A DNA stretch of 64,000 bases from DATMER01 sp034667225. GTDB lineage: Bacteria; Acidobacteriota; Thermoanaerobaculia; Multivoradales; UBA5704. The position numbers and the translations under genes were made by a program. The stretch covers positions 62,001 to 126,000 of the forward strand of contig JAXDKG010000026.1 of NCBI GenBank assembly GCA_034667225.1, in the 5' to 3' direction. The notes beneath the pieces are model-generated. The model was not told the DNA's origin, did not search any database, and saw only the letters and a list, made by a program, of their open reading frames with translations. Shown one piece after another: positions 15,201 through 25,200 of this stretch (the first letter of the stretch is position 1; every line of letters starts with the position of its first letter).

Positions 15201-18200
15201 GCCGAACGAATCGAAGCCCTGCGTCCTGGGGAAGCCGCTGTGGTCGACGAGGCCGGTCGCGTTGCCGCGCGAGTCGTAGGTGAACTGCGCGCTGCGGCCG
15301 CTCGGCAGCGTGACGCTGGTCTGGCTGCCCTTGGCGTCATAGGTGACCGCCGCGAGCTGGCCGAGCGCGTCCGACAGGTTCGACAGGTTGCCGGAGGCGT
15401 CGTACTGGAACGTCTTCATCTGGTTGAGCGCGTCCTTGATCGTAAGCAGCCGTCCGCGCGCGTCCCAGCTCCGGGCTTCGGTGTTTCCCAGCGGGTCTTT
15501 CACAGAGGTCAGGTTGCCGTTGGCGTCGTAGGTGAAGGTCCACGTCTTGCCCAGCGGATCGGTACGCGTGAGCATGTTCTGGTTCGCATCGTAGGTGACC
15601 GTGGTGATGCGGTTGAGCTGGTCCTTGATGCTCACCGGGTTGCCGGACGCGTTGTCGGTGCGGACCATCACACCGCCGTCGGCGAAGGTGGTCGTCGTGG
15701 TCCTGGCCGCGACGTTGTACGCGAACTGCGTGGTGTTGTTCATCCGGTCGGTCTCGCTCTTGATGCGGCCGTCCGGGTAGTAGGTGGCGGAGGTCGAGCC
15801 GCCGCGCGGATCGATCTCGCGGATCAGCAGGTGGCCGGCGGCGTACTCGTACTGCACGGGTGTGGAGATGGATGGCGGCTGGAGGGCCGTCAGGTCGCCG
15901 TTCGTGTCGTACGTGTATTCATAAGGATTGCCGGCCGGATCGGTGATGCGCGTGATGCGGCCCTGCGCGTCGCGCACGAACGGCACGGTGATGCCGCCGC
16001 CGCTGCTGATGATGCCGTCGCGCGTGAACGTCAGCGTGTTGCCGTTCAGGTCCTTGATCGATTTCATCTGGCCGTCGCTGCCGATCACGTACTGCCGGCC
16101 GTACGGGTCGGTGTACGTGTAGGTCGTCGGCGCGAAGCTGCCGGGCACGTCGAGGAAGCAGGCGAACGTCCCCCCCGAAAGGACCAGCAGGCCGCAGCCG
16201 TCGCCCGTCAGCGTGCCGTAGGTGCCGGGCTCGGGCACCCACTTCGGGAAGAGGAGGAAGGGGAACGGGAACGGTCCCGGCTGCGGCTTGAAGTTGAACG
16301 TCTGCCGCCGGCCGTTGAAGTTGAAGGTGACGTTGTTCTTCTTGTCGACCTCCAGCCGCACGCTGGTCTGCAGCGACCAGCCGTAGCCGAAGTCGCCCAC
16401 CTTGCCGCGCTCGAGGCTGTCGTAACGGCGCGAGATCGTCACCGGGAAGCCGGCGACCGGCACACGCAGGTCCGTGACCTGCTTGACGACGCGGCCCGGC
16501 TTCAATTCGCCGGTGACGCTGACCACGATCAGGCTCGTCTGCTGCGTGCCGTTCGAAAGGGTTCCGCGCAGCCGGATCGTGTATTCGCCATTGGCGAGTG
16601 TCGTTGGATCGATCGTGCCGACCGTGCCGCTGCCGGTCACGTTCGGATTGAGCACGCGGATCTCGTCCGGGTTCGAGCTCGGCCAGAAGTCGAGCACGCC
16701 GGAGACGAGCGACACGCCCGCCACGGTGATCGGCGTACTCGTCTGGATCGTGCTGCCGATGGCCGGCGCGCCGATCCATCCTTGCGTCACGATCGGTCCG
16801 ATGTTGCCGCCCGGCAGGCCGCCTCCCCCTCCCCCGCCGCCACCGCCCGAGCCCACCGTCCAAGGCACGTTGACCACGTTCGAGAATGTGACCAGGCCGG
16901 CCACGCGGCCGATAGCCTGCGCCGTGTCGGTGCCGGCGAAATCGGCGACGTAGCTGAAGGTGGCACGGCCAGCCGCATCGGTGAGCGCGCTGATCTCGCG
17001 CGCGTTCGGGCCGTTGACGATCAATGCGAGGCCGGCGTTCGCGACCGGCAGGCCGGAGCCGTCGAACGCCTCGACGGTCAGAGTGTGGGCCTGCCCCGTG
17101 GGCTTGGCCGTGAGGTTGATCGGGCTGAGCTTGAGCGAGCCGGTCGGCGGCACGCCCGTGCTGCTGACGTTGCCGGCCGTGACGGTCAGCGCGAGCTGAC
17201 CGGCGCAGCACTCGGAATAATCGACTTCATACGGGTACGTGCCCGCCGCGGGGAAGTGCACGACCACGCGGTTCGCCACCGGCGCCGTGGCCGCGTTGTA
17301 GGCGCCCATGACCGGCAGGTTCTCGAACGGCGTATTGCCGCCGGCCGGAACGTTGAGCAGCGGGCCGCTGACGCGGGTGGCGCCGCCGCCGACTCCGAAG
17401 ATGAAGCCGTCGTCGGAGAAGAAGCTGATCACCATGTCGCCGGCGCTCGCCACCGTGAACGAGCCGGTGAACACCGCCTGGAAGTCGAAGGTCGAGCCGA
17501 CGCCGGCTTGGAGGCCATTCCCCTGCGCGATGATCGTGCCGGTGAAGTTGCCGTTCAGGTCCGTGGTGACGTTCGTGAACGGCCGCGAGTTGACCCCGAT
17601 TCCGGACGTGTTCCCCGGGATGGTGCCGGCCGGCGGGTTGAAGTTGATCGTCGGGAAAGCCTGGATGAACGCCGGCTCCGTGCCCGCGGGCGTGTTGAAG
17701 ACGCCCGAGCCGTTCGAGAAGAAGAAGCGGGCGAACATCGGCGTCGTGGAGATGCTCTGCACCGGCGTGATCCAGTTGACCGAAGCCGTGTTCGACACTG
17801 CCGCGCCCGAGGTGGCCTGGACCGCGTCGGCGCCCGCGTTCGCGCCGGTGTAGGTGAAGGTCGCCACGCCCGCGGCGTCCGTCGTCCCCGTGCCGCTCGT
17901 CAGGTTCACACCCGTCACGTTGAACTGCACCGTGGCACCCGGGATCGGCACTCCGGCGGAGTCCTTGAGCGTCGCCGTCATCGTCTGGCTGGTCCCCTTG
18001 ACGTTGGGGCCAGCGATGGCCGGGGTGAGGACGAGCGAGTTGAAGAGCGTCGGGTTGGTGACGTCGGTCTGCGCCGAGGACTCCAAGGGCCCGTACGCGT
18101 TCTGCGCCGGATCTGTCCACATGGCCGACGCCTCGGCGCGGATGATTCCCGCCGGCTGCGTGGTCGGGATCGCGTAGCTGATCGTGGTCTGGAAGGCAGC

Positions 18201-21200
18201 GCCGGGCGCGAGGCTGCCGACCGCCGGTTTCTGGATGCTGCCGTTGGGCAGGAATACCGTCAGGTCCACTTCCGGAGCCGCCGCCGAGCCGACGTTGGAG
18301 GCCGCGATCGTGTAGGTGATCGTGCTGCCGGCCGACGCGGTCGCCGGGCCGGTCAGCGTGATCGGAACGATGGAAAGGATTTCCTGCGAGCGCGCATCGG
18401 CCGAAGTCGGCCCGTAGGTGGCGCCGCCCGGATCGGACCAGTCGAGATCGATGCGGAAGTCGAGGTTGCTGCCGTCGACGCTCTCCAGGCGAGCGCGATA
18501 CTGGGCATCGGTCTCGCCGTCCTCGTCCCGCTTCGGGACCTCGGGCACGCGCCACTCCGTCGCGATCGTGGTCGACTCACCCGCGGCCAGGACGAACTGC
18601 GGAGCGCTCGTCACGGTCCCGTTCGGGTTGGTGACGAGGAGATTGCTCAGCACGGCCGTGCAGCCGCCGGTGTTCCGGACCTCGATATCGACGTCCGCGG
18701 TCTGCGTGGGCATGAGGGTGGCCGGCACCTGGGCGGTGAATTCGAGGATCGGGACGCGGATGCGGCTGGTGAAGATCCTCTGCCCCACGTCGCCATAGGA
18801 ATTGCCGTTGGCGTCGCTCCACGAGACCTCGGCGGTCGCGGTCAGCAGCTCCCCGTCGGCCTCCTTCAAGCGCGCCAGGTACTCGGCCGTGGTCTCGTTC
18901 ACTCCCCTCGGTTCGATGGCCGGCAGCGTGAACGTCTCGATCTGCGTGAAGCTCGATCCGGCAGCCAGGCCGGCGGCGCCGACCGTCCGCAACGTTCCAT
19001 CGGGCATCGTCAGATCGACGGCCGCCGTGGCCGGCGCGGAACCGATGTTCGTCACCGTGACCTTGTACGGCGCGGGCGAGCCGGGGCTGGCGACCGCGGG
19101 GCCGGAGAGGGCCAGGGTGAGGACCGGGATCGCCAGGACGCTCCGCGACGACACCTCGACCGGGAGGTAGACCTGCCCGTTGGGATCGGTGAACGTCACC
19201 TTGCCCGCAGCCGTGTAGACGCGGCCGTTGAGCGAGGTGAGCCGCCGGATGTAGTCCGCGGAGCTCTCGTTGTTCCCGCGCGTCTCGATAGCGGGCGTGA
19301 CGGCATGGAATTCGACCGTCCGGCTGGCGCCCGGGTTGATCGTGCCGATCGTCTCGGAAACCGTTTCCGGCGAGAGGCCGTCGAGCCTCTCGCTCAGGAC
19401 GGCGCCGGTCGCCGCGGTCGCGGTCGAAGTATTAGAAACTGTCGCCGCGATGGTGATCTGCTCATTCGGCAGCACGGTCTGCGGCTGCGTCTGCGAAGCC
19501 GCGACGGCGGCGGGGGCCGGGAACACGTCCGAATCCTCGATCACGGCCACGATGACGCCATAGCCGGGCTTGCCCGGAACCGGCCCGTAGGCAGGCTCGG
19601 GATCGACCTTCACCACTGCCGCCGCGGCGACGTTGCCGTAGATGTCGTTCCCGTGCTTGGCGATCGCGGTCGAGACGATCACCTCGATGTAAGCCGGCAC
19701 GCTGACCGGGGGCGGCCATGTCTGTCCGCCTTTGGAAATCCAGCAGGTCGGTGTCAGGCTGTTCTTCGTGGCGTTCGGCTGGCAGACATGGATCTGATCG
19801 ATCGGATCGGCCTGGCCCTTGAAGCTGGCGTTCGCGGCGTACTCGCCCTGCAGCACCTGCGACGACCACTGGGCGCCCCAGAACTGGACTCGCTGGCCGA
19901 GCTTCAGGCCGGCGTCGTTGCCGCCCCAGATCACGAACGACGTCGAGAGGTAGATCGTGACCTGAACCGTGCGGAACGCGGGCTTGTAGAACGCGTCACC
20001 CGCGAACGAGACGGTCAGCGATGAGGGACCGGACATCTGGCCGGGGCCGAGAGTGATCGTTGTGGCGGCCACGCCGTTCGCGCCCGTGACCGCCGTCGCC
20101 GTCACCGAGCCCACCGTGAACGTGACCGTCCTGCCGGCGATCGGCGCGAGCGAGTCGGGATCCCGCAAGAGAGCGGAGACCGGCTGAGGCACGGCGGTCC
20201 CAAGGAGCGTCTTCGCCGTGTACTCCAGGAGCACGTCCTCGCGCTCGACCGTCACGGTCTCCGTGGCGCGCAACGCAGGCATGCCCGACCCGCCGGCGAA
20301 GTCGACGGTCACCGGCACCTCGGCCGGCGGAACGGTGGCGGTCACCGCGACTCGCGCGGTGCCGGTGGCATCGGTCGCAACATTAGAAATCTGGCCGCCG
20401 AACGAGAACTTGAGCGTCCGGCCCGCGGCCGGCTCACCTAGGGGATCGCTCAGGAGGCCGGCGAGCTCGATCGGGTCGCTGTACTGCACGCGCGTGCCGC
20501 CGGTGTAGAGGAGGGTCGCTTCTCCCGTCGGCGGCAGCGGCACGTCGGGGCCGCACGAGGCGGTCTCCCAGGTCACCGTGACGTCGTTCGACTGCACCGG
20601 AGCGCCGCTGGCGTTCGTCACCGAAGCGCGGACGACGTCGGCGCCCTGAGCGGTGCCGATGTAAGTGAACCGCGCGTCGCCCTGGCTGTCGGTGACCCCT
20701 TCGCCCGTCTGGCCCGTGTTGGGGCCGCTGACCGCCTGAAAGTCGACGGTCACGCTCGGAAGCGGCGCGCCGTTGGCATCCTGGAGGTGCGCCCTGAGCG
20801 TCACGGGCGAGCCGCCGGAGCCGGACAGGTTCGAGGGGCCGAGAATCAGCTCACCCGAAGGGACCTCGATGCCGCTGGTGCCGACCTCGCGCCACTGCAC
20901 CGACTCGTTGCCGCGGCAGGAAGAATCAAAGCCGCCGGTGTCGAGCACGTGCGCGGTGTCGAGGAAGGACGCGGTGCTGCCCGCGATCGTGACCGTGATC
21001 TTCGGGATGCGCGTCTCGCCGGCCGCCAGCGTGCCGCCGCAGGGCACGATGGGATAGGCACTGGTGTCGAAGTTTCCAGGGAGGGTCTGCGTCAGGACCG
21101 CGGAGCCGCCGGCTGGAATCGTGAACCCCTGCCAGAGCGAGAACTGCGCATTCACGCTCGTACCTCGTTGCAGATCGACTTCGACGCGGTCGATCGGAAG

Positions 21201-21572
21201 GGGGGCGCCGGAATGGTTGTCCAGGCGGATCGCGCCGGCATTCACCGGCGTTCCGCCGCCGATGTAGACCACGTTCGGAGCGCCCTGCCAGGGGGTCGGG
21301 AAATCCGCGCTTGCCGTCGCGCTGTCCGCAAACCCGACGGACAACGCAAGCCCGGCATCCTCGGCGGCGAACTCATAGGCAGGCGCCAGGCCTTCGCCGA
21401 CCTCCACCTCCTTGATCTCCTCCGTTTGAGCCAATTGCATGGCTTCAGATCCGGCCATGCGGCTCGGCAGGGGCACGCCCGGCTCCATCGCATACAGCGG
21501 CTGAATAGCCTGTTGGAACGGCGGGGCCATGAGCCCGTTGATAAGAAAGATGGCGAGGAGCTTGCGGAACAT
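12279..21572 (-). CDS. Giant RHS/YD-repeat surface protein with deaminase-like C-terminal domain (polymorphic-toxin-like)
   Basis: 3097 aa from ATG 21572, with GGAGGTGTCTTT upstream; a start at 21665 would add 31 residues and lacks a ribosome site. Hydrophobic export signal at residues 1-30. Residues about 230-1250 are a train of bacterial Ig-like domains (Big_1-type VTVDFQAVSGPNTGQTGEGV, and CARDB-type repeats). About 1267-1470 looks like a PA14-type module (FFSDDGFIFGVGG). A Gly-rich linker lies near 1580. From about 1690 to 2850 it is a long YD-repeat shell (YTYDANGNL-type units). The RHS core end GLQYLRARHFSPGTGRFLTR and DPTG mark the cleavage point. The last about 230 residues carry ENHAERKVV and VCPTCYGVL, the HAE and CxxC zinc signatures of cytidine-deaminase-fold toxins. 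No immunity gene is adjacent. Confidence 0.88.
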   Translation of the reverse strand: MFRKLLAIFLINGLMAPPFQQAIQPLYAMEPGVPLPSRMAGSEAMQLAQTEEIKEVEVGEGLAPAYEFAAEDAGLALSVGFADSATASADFPTPWQGAPNVVYIGGGTPVNAGAIRLDNHSGAPLPIDRVEVDLQRGTSVNAQFSLWQGFTIPAGGSAVLTQTLPGNFDTSAYPIVPCGGTLAAGETRIPKITVTIAGSTASFLDTAHVLDTGGFDSSCRGNESVQWREVGTSGIEVPSGELILGPSNLSGSGGSPVTLRAHLQDANGAPLPSVTVDFQAVSGPNTGQTGEGVTDSQGDARFTYIGTAQGADVVRASVTNASGAPVQSNDVTVTWETASCGPDVPLPPTGEATLLYTGGTRVQYSDPIELAGLLSDPLGEPAAGRTLKFSFGGQISNVATDATGTARVAVTATVPPAEVPVTVDFAGGSGMPALRATETVTVEREDVLLEYTAKTLLGTAVPQPVSALLRDPDSLAPIAGRTVTFTVGSVTATAVTGANGVAATTITLGPGQMSGPSSLTVSFAGDAFYKPAFRTVQVTIYLSTSFVIWGGNDAGLKLGQRVQFWGAQWSSQVLQGEYAANASFKGQADPIDQIHVCQPNATKNSLTPTCWISKGGQTWPPPVSVPAYIEVIVSTAIAKHGNDIYGNVAAAAVVKVDPEPAYGPVPGKPGYGVIVAVIEDSDVFPAPAAVAASQTQPQTVLPNEQITIAATVSNTSTATAATGAVLSERLDGLSPETVSETIGTINPGASRTVEFHAVTPAIETRGNNESSADYIRRLTSLNGRVYTAAGKVTFTDPNGQVYLPVEVSSRSVLAIPVLTLALSGPAVASPGSPAPYKVTVTNIGSAPATAAVDLTMPDGTLRTVGAAGLAAGSSFTQIETFTLPAIEPRGVNETTAEYLARLKEADGELLTATAEVSWSDANGNSYGDVGQRIFTSRIRVPILEFTAQVPATLMPTQTADVDIEVRNTGGCTAVLSNLLVTNPNGTVTSAPQFVLAAGESTTIATEWRVPEVPKRDEDGETDAQYRARLESVDGSNLDFRIDLDWSDPGGATYGPTSADARSQEILSIVPITLTGPATASAGSTITYTIAASNVGSAAAPEVDLTVFLPNGSIQKPAVGSLAPGAAFQTTISYAIPTTQPAGIIRAEASAMWTDPAQNAYGPLESSAQTDVTNPTLFNSLVLTPAIAGPNVKGTSQTMTATLKDSAGVPIPGATVQFNVTGVNLTSGTGTTDAAGVATFTYTGANAGADAVQATSGAAVSNTASVNWITPVQSISTTPMFARFFFSNGSGVFNTPAGTEPAFIQAFPTINFNPPAGTIPGNTSGIGVNSRPFTNVTTDLNGNFTGTIIAQGNGLQAGVGSTFDFQAVFTGSFTVASAGDMVISFFSDDGFIFGVGGGATRVSGPLLNVPAGGNTPFENLPVMGAYNAATAPVANRVVVHFPAAGTYPYEVDYSECCAGQLALTVTAGNVSSTGVPPTGSLKLSPINLTAKPTGQAHTLTVEAFDGSGLPVANAGLALIVNGPNAREISALTDAAGRATFSYVADFAGTDTAQAIGRVAGLVTFSNVVNVPWTVGSGGGGGGGGGGLPGGNIGPIVTQGWIGAPAIGSTIQTSTPITVAGVSLVSGVLDFWPSSNPDEIRVLNPNVTGSGTVGTIDPTTLANGEYTIRLRGTLSNGTQQTSLIVVSVTGELKPGRVVKQVTDLRVPVAGFPVTISRRYDSLERGKVGDFGYGWSLQTSVRLEVDKKNNVTFNFNGRRQTFNFKPQPGPFPFPFLLFPKWVPEPGTYGTLTGDGCGLLVLSGGTFACFLDVPGSFAPTTYTYTDPYGRQYVIGSDGQMKSIKDLNGNTLTFTRDGIISSGGGITVPFVRDAQGRITRITDPAGNPYEYTYDTNGDLTALQPPSISTPVQYEYAAGHLLIREIDPRGGSTSATYYPDGRIKSETDRMNNTTQFAYNVAARTTTTTFADGGVMVRTDNASGNPVSIKDQLNRITTVTYDANQNMLTRTDPLGKTWTFTYDANGNLTSVKDPLGNTEARSWDARGRLLTIKDALNQMKTFQYDASGNLSNLSDALGQLAAVTYDAKGSQTSVTLPSGRSAQFTYDSRGNATGLVDHSGFPRTQGFDSFGNLTSMSDSRHTAMTWEYDSLGNLTERRDSLGAALTYTYDANGNRTAEEDANGGSWVHEYDAGDRLISTTYPDGSQAEMTYDHAGRMLSVTDGDGNVQRFVYDKAEQLVSTTSAYGTPSAATTTYTYDPAGRLTSVIDARNNTTVFTHDDAGRIKSVRDAAGRTSTLTYDAKNQVTAVTRADNLKREARYDSRGRTTSLINPDGTSVQNVYDGMFLRSSTDEDGKTTSYTYDEHSEIASVADPAGNITSYVRDQVGNVTGVIDANGHETRYEYDGEDRLVKKILPGGTFEQYTYDQVGHVVDIRLTDGNVNHLTWDGMDRLLRVNYFDGKAAAFAYSPTGKRQTATTEAGVTLYEYDDLDRLSRITQPTGVVIGYGYDAAGNITSISTPRGVTGYTYDALDRLKTVTDPSGGLTTYTYDTGGRLTKRQLPNGVITDYGYDSRDRLTSVAHHLGAAASFESFVYTFSPGGRRLSVQEASGTRTNWTYDDASRLIREAVVSGSGTTVSELGYAYDQAGNRTSATANGAATAYQYNELDQLTSAGSAQYTYDGRGNLIRVTDGASTTTYSYDAANRLTKAVMPNGLTSTYGYDADGRMVREAVGSSIRSYAWNEQSALGDIVYESDSSGSSIAYSYGGDDVVQRLGTTSAYYVEDGLGSIVGLTNSAGVQTDRYRYDAWGVRTQVQGSTANPFGYRGQWTDGTTGLQYLRARHFSPGTGRFLTRDVAAFRLNDPIDLNRYTYAGADPINAYDPTGFSVAIEYGTIAKYSSENATIEGYYVGRISETLLSCAMNVLLAMSVDAAWRQLANQQIPNPFSKNGKPPWEGKADKITVAFGWIVKKPLDIPLTDWQVDPRTEAGRKILLAKAAMFKAGPRELAWALSGSRLEKLFEFLGMTAAALFGIDGNFLGNLANGADRCENHAERKVVRHADPPTNALLSVGASRAVCPTCYGVLKEKVLYYGGCIGPIGDRRACVPK

Positions 21573-21698
21573 AAAGACACCTCCGGCCGCAGGTGGCCTG
21601 GACCCGAATCCGTCAGGGCAGCTGAACTGGCTGCGCATCCTCCCGCGAGCCGAGGGAGATGTCAATACTTTCGAATAACTTCAGTCTGACGAGGTGGG

Positions 21699-22244
21699 CT
21701 AGGCCGCCCCGATGGCTTGGCGGATGCGGGAGATCTGCCGGAGATGCACCACGTCGTGTCCCGCGTAGAGCTTGATCATGTGGGCCAGCGGCTCGTCGCC
21801 GCGCTCGGCATGGCGCATGACCCGCTTCATGTCCTCGGGCGTGGCGCGCCGCAGGAGCCGGAGATTCAGACCCCGGAGGAAGTCGAAGTCATCGAGGGCG
21901 GTGGCGAGATCGCTGTCCTGGTAGCGCAGGCGTTCCGCAAAGAGGTCCTGATCGTAGCCGGGCAGCGCGGGGGCGTCGTGGGCGAGCACCATGCGGAAGC
22001 GGAAGCCGCCCACGAGGTCGGAGTCGGCCAGGTGCTGCACGACCTGGCGGACCGACCACTTGCCAGGGCGCTCGGGCGTGCCGTCCTGCTCCGGGGTGAG
22101 ACCGGCCACCGCCGTGCGCAGGACCGTCGGAGTTTCGGCGAGAAGCTCCATGGGATCGCGCGAGCCGAGGGCGGCAAGGATGGCGGCGACGTACGCGTCG
22201 GCCTGGGCGACAGCATCGGGAAAGCTGTTGGCGGATTCGGACAT
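21699..22244 (-). CDS. DinB superfamily protein, copy A
   Basis: 181 aa four-helix DinB-like protein. The metal-binding histidines typical of the superfamily are probably those in VVQHLADSDLVGG (near residue 70) and YAGHDVVHLRQI (near 165-172). Members bind a divalent metal and include thiol transferases and stress proteins; the substrate here is unknown. It begins 15 bp downstream of the ABC/M1 gene and is probably co-transcribed with it. It differs from the second copy at 25922-26467 by only 8 of 181 residues, so the two are a recent duplication or are kept alike by gene conversion. Confidence 0.85.
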   Translation of the reverse strand: MSESANSFPDAVAQADAYVAAILAALGSRDPMELLAETPTVLRTAVAGLTPEQDGTPERPGKWSVRQVVQHLADSDLVGGFRFRMVLAHDAPALPGYDQDLFAERLRYQDSDLATALDDFDFLRGLNLRLLRRATPEDMKRVMRHAERGDEPLAHMIKLYAGHDVVHLRQISRIRQAIGAA

Positions 22245-22259
22245 GGTGTGGATCCTATC

Positions 22260-25200
22260 TCACCGCACCTCCCTGGCGTTGTCCTGGACGTCCCGGTCGA
22301 GCAAGAGATGGTAGGGGTCGATTGCAGCGCGAGAGGGCTTGCGCGGCACGATGACGGTAATCGACTGCGCGCCGGAGCGGAGCCGGCGCTTTTCGAGAAG
22401 GAGCGGCCCGGCGGAGTCAAAGACGCCGACCTCCACCCAGTCGTCCATCGGCACCTCGGTCTCGGCGCCAACGCCGTCGACCGCCACCTTCCGCGCCGTC
22501 ACGTCGAGCGTGACGCGCCACTCTCCCGTGCCGGTCGGCTCGGCGCGGGCCTGCTTCGCCTGCAGGTCCCAGAGCGTGACCTTCTCGAAGAGGTCCGCGA
22601 GCAGATACCGCAGCGGCCCGGGCGTGACGGCCTGGAGCTCCCGGTAGAGGTCGCGGGAGGTCGGATACGGCGGATCGCCGGAGCGGTGCTTCTCCAGGAA
22701 GCTGCGGAGCGCGGCGTTCACCCGCTCCTCGCCGATGTACTCGCGGAGCGTGTACATCACGAGGGCGCCCTTGCGGTAGACGAGGTTGGATTGATCGCTC
22801 AGGAGCAGGAGCGGGACCTCGCGGTTCTCCCGGTTGTGGCGGCGGTTCATGTACTCGATCCGCGTCTGATCGAGGAACTTCCGGACCTGCTCGCGGCCGT
22901 GGGTCCGCTCCAGGACCATCATCGCGCTGTACTGCGCCAGGATCTCGGTGAGCATCGGCGCGCCCTCCACGCCCGCCGGCGCGACCTGGCTCCCCCACCA
23001 CTGATGCGCCACTTCATGGGCGACCACGGCGAAGGGGGTGTCGAGGTGTCCCTTCTTCTCGTCCACCCGCGTGAGGAAACCGAGCCCCTCGGCGAACGAG
23101 ATGGTGGTCGGGTACGCGTGGGCGAGCTCCGCGTAGCGGGGGAACTCGGCGACCCGGATCTGGCGGTACGGATAGGGACCGAAGTTCTTGGTGTAGTAGT
23201 CCAGCGAGGCCCGGACGCTACGGATCATGCGGTCCAAGTTGAAGACATGCCGGGGGTGATGGAAGATTTGGATGCGCACGCCGTTCCACCAGGCCTCGCG
23301 CACCTCGTAGCCGGCCGAGAGGAAGGCATAGGCGTTCCGGATCGGCACGTCGGAGCCGTAGTGAAAGTAGCGCCGCCCGTTCTCCGTCCATGTCCTGCGC
23401 AGCGTGCCGGGGGCGACCGCGATCTGGCCCTCGTCCGTGCCGATCACGGCCTCGAAGTCGATCCACTCGCGGCCGGCCGGATCGCGTGTCGCCTCCAGGT
23501 CGTCGCGGGAGCGAACCACGGGCTGCGGCGCGAGTCCGTGCTCCTGCCGCAGGCTGGCATCGGCGAGCTCGCGGCTCCTCTGGTAGCCGATCACGGGCAG
23601 CCACCGGCGATGGTTCGGCTGCCTCCCGCCCACGTGGTCGAAGTAGGTGCCGTTCCCGACGACCGAGGTGTTGATGTCGTCGTTCGGGAATCCCCGCGGC
23701 GCGAAGAGCACCTCGAAGCTCATCCGCAGCGAGCCGCCCGGCTGGAGGGCCTCCGCGAGGGCGTAGGTGCGATGACCGAGCTCGTCGTCCGCGATCGCCA
23801 CCCGGGCCGGCCGGTCGAATTCCACCGCGCGGGTCTCGACGTCGGGATGGACGGACAGGTGGATGGTATCGATCACTTTTTCGGTCCGGTTCTCGATCCG
23901 ATAAACGCCGCGCACCTGGACTTTCCGCGCCTTGGGATAAATCTCGACGCGCAGCTCCGTGCCGGTCATGGAAGGCTGCGGGACGCCTTCGAATCTTCCG
24001 TAGCGCCGCTCGTACTCGGCGCGGAGCTCCGCTTCCTCGAAGCGGGTACGGTAACCGTTCAGGACGTTCGTGTTGTACAAGAGGAACCCGCCCACCGTCA
24101 GGATGAGGACCGCCGCCGTCACCGCGGCCGCGGCGGCGGGACGCGTGAAGCGCAGGCGCGCCAGCCGGATCCGCTGCCGGATTCCCCGCTCTTCTCCACG
24201 CACCCAGAATAGATTCGCGGCCACGGCGAAGAGCAGCGCCCACCCCGCCCAGTAGAGCTTGAACCAGAGGAAGGGAGCGACGAACGGCCCGAAGCCGCTC
24301 AGGTCCGAGTAGACCAGGCCCGGATCGGAGCCGTAGACGAGCAGGTGATGCTCGATCCCGAGCCGTCCCGCGAAGACGGAGAATAGGACGAAGACGAGCG
24401 CCAGAAGGTGCCCGAGATGCTTGTTGTCCATGAGCACGTGCACGAGCATCGCGAGCGCGGCGAAGAGGAGGCAATCGGCGAGCCGGAGCCCGAGGAGCAC
24501 GCGCAGGTAGAGACCGATCTCGAAGTCGAAGTAGCCCAGGACCGCCTGCAGGAGCATGCCCGCCGCTATCAGCGTCGCCTGCACCGCCACGAGCACCATG
24601 CCCAGCGCGAGAAACTTGCCGAGGAAAGGCACCCAGTCCGGCACCGGCGTGGCGTCGGCGATCTCGCTCTGGCCCGCCTCCCGCTCCCTCCAGATCAGCT
24701 CGCCGGCATAGAAAGAGGTGAGGAGAGCGACGAGGACCTTGACGAAGAAGGCGCTGCCCAGGAACGCCATGACGGATTGAGTGACAGGCCAGAGCGGAGT
24801 GCCGAGGGAGTCGTGCATCAGGGGCATGCCGATGGCGAAGACGGCGATCACCGCCGCCCCCGCAACGGCGAGCGAGCCGCGGCTCGTCGCGATCTCCCGC
24901 AATGCACGCAGGGCCACGGCGAGCGTTTGGAGAGCGCGGGTCCCAAGGCCGAACGTCCGGGCGGCCCGCGGCACGATGACGGGGCCATTGGGACCGCTCC
25001 TCTCCGTCATGGCGGGAAGCTCCCGGTTTTTCCGGCGGCTGCCCTCCGCGGGCAGGGCGAGACGGAAGCGCGCGCAGGTGAGCGCGAGCACGCCGAGCGC
25101 GAAGGCGATCCACAGCAGGCGGTTCGCGACCAGCGAGCCGTCGAGGCCGAGGAGCTGCGCGTTCTTCTCGACGGGCGTCCAGGCCTCCCACAGCTTGTTC

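Noticed and set aside
12426..20024. 2532-codon plus-strand frame opposite the RHS gene
   Set aside because: Antisense shadow of a GC-rich repetitive gene. Translation is Arg/Val/Gly-rich without domains; the minus frame has signal, Ig and YD domains.
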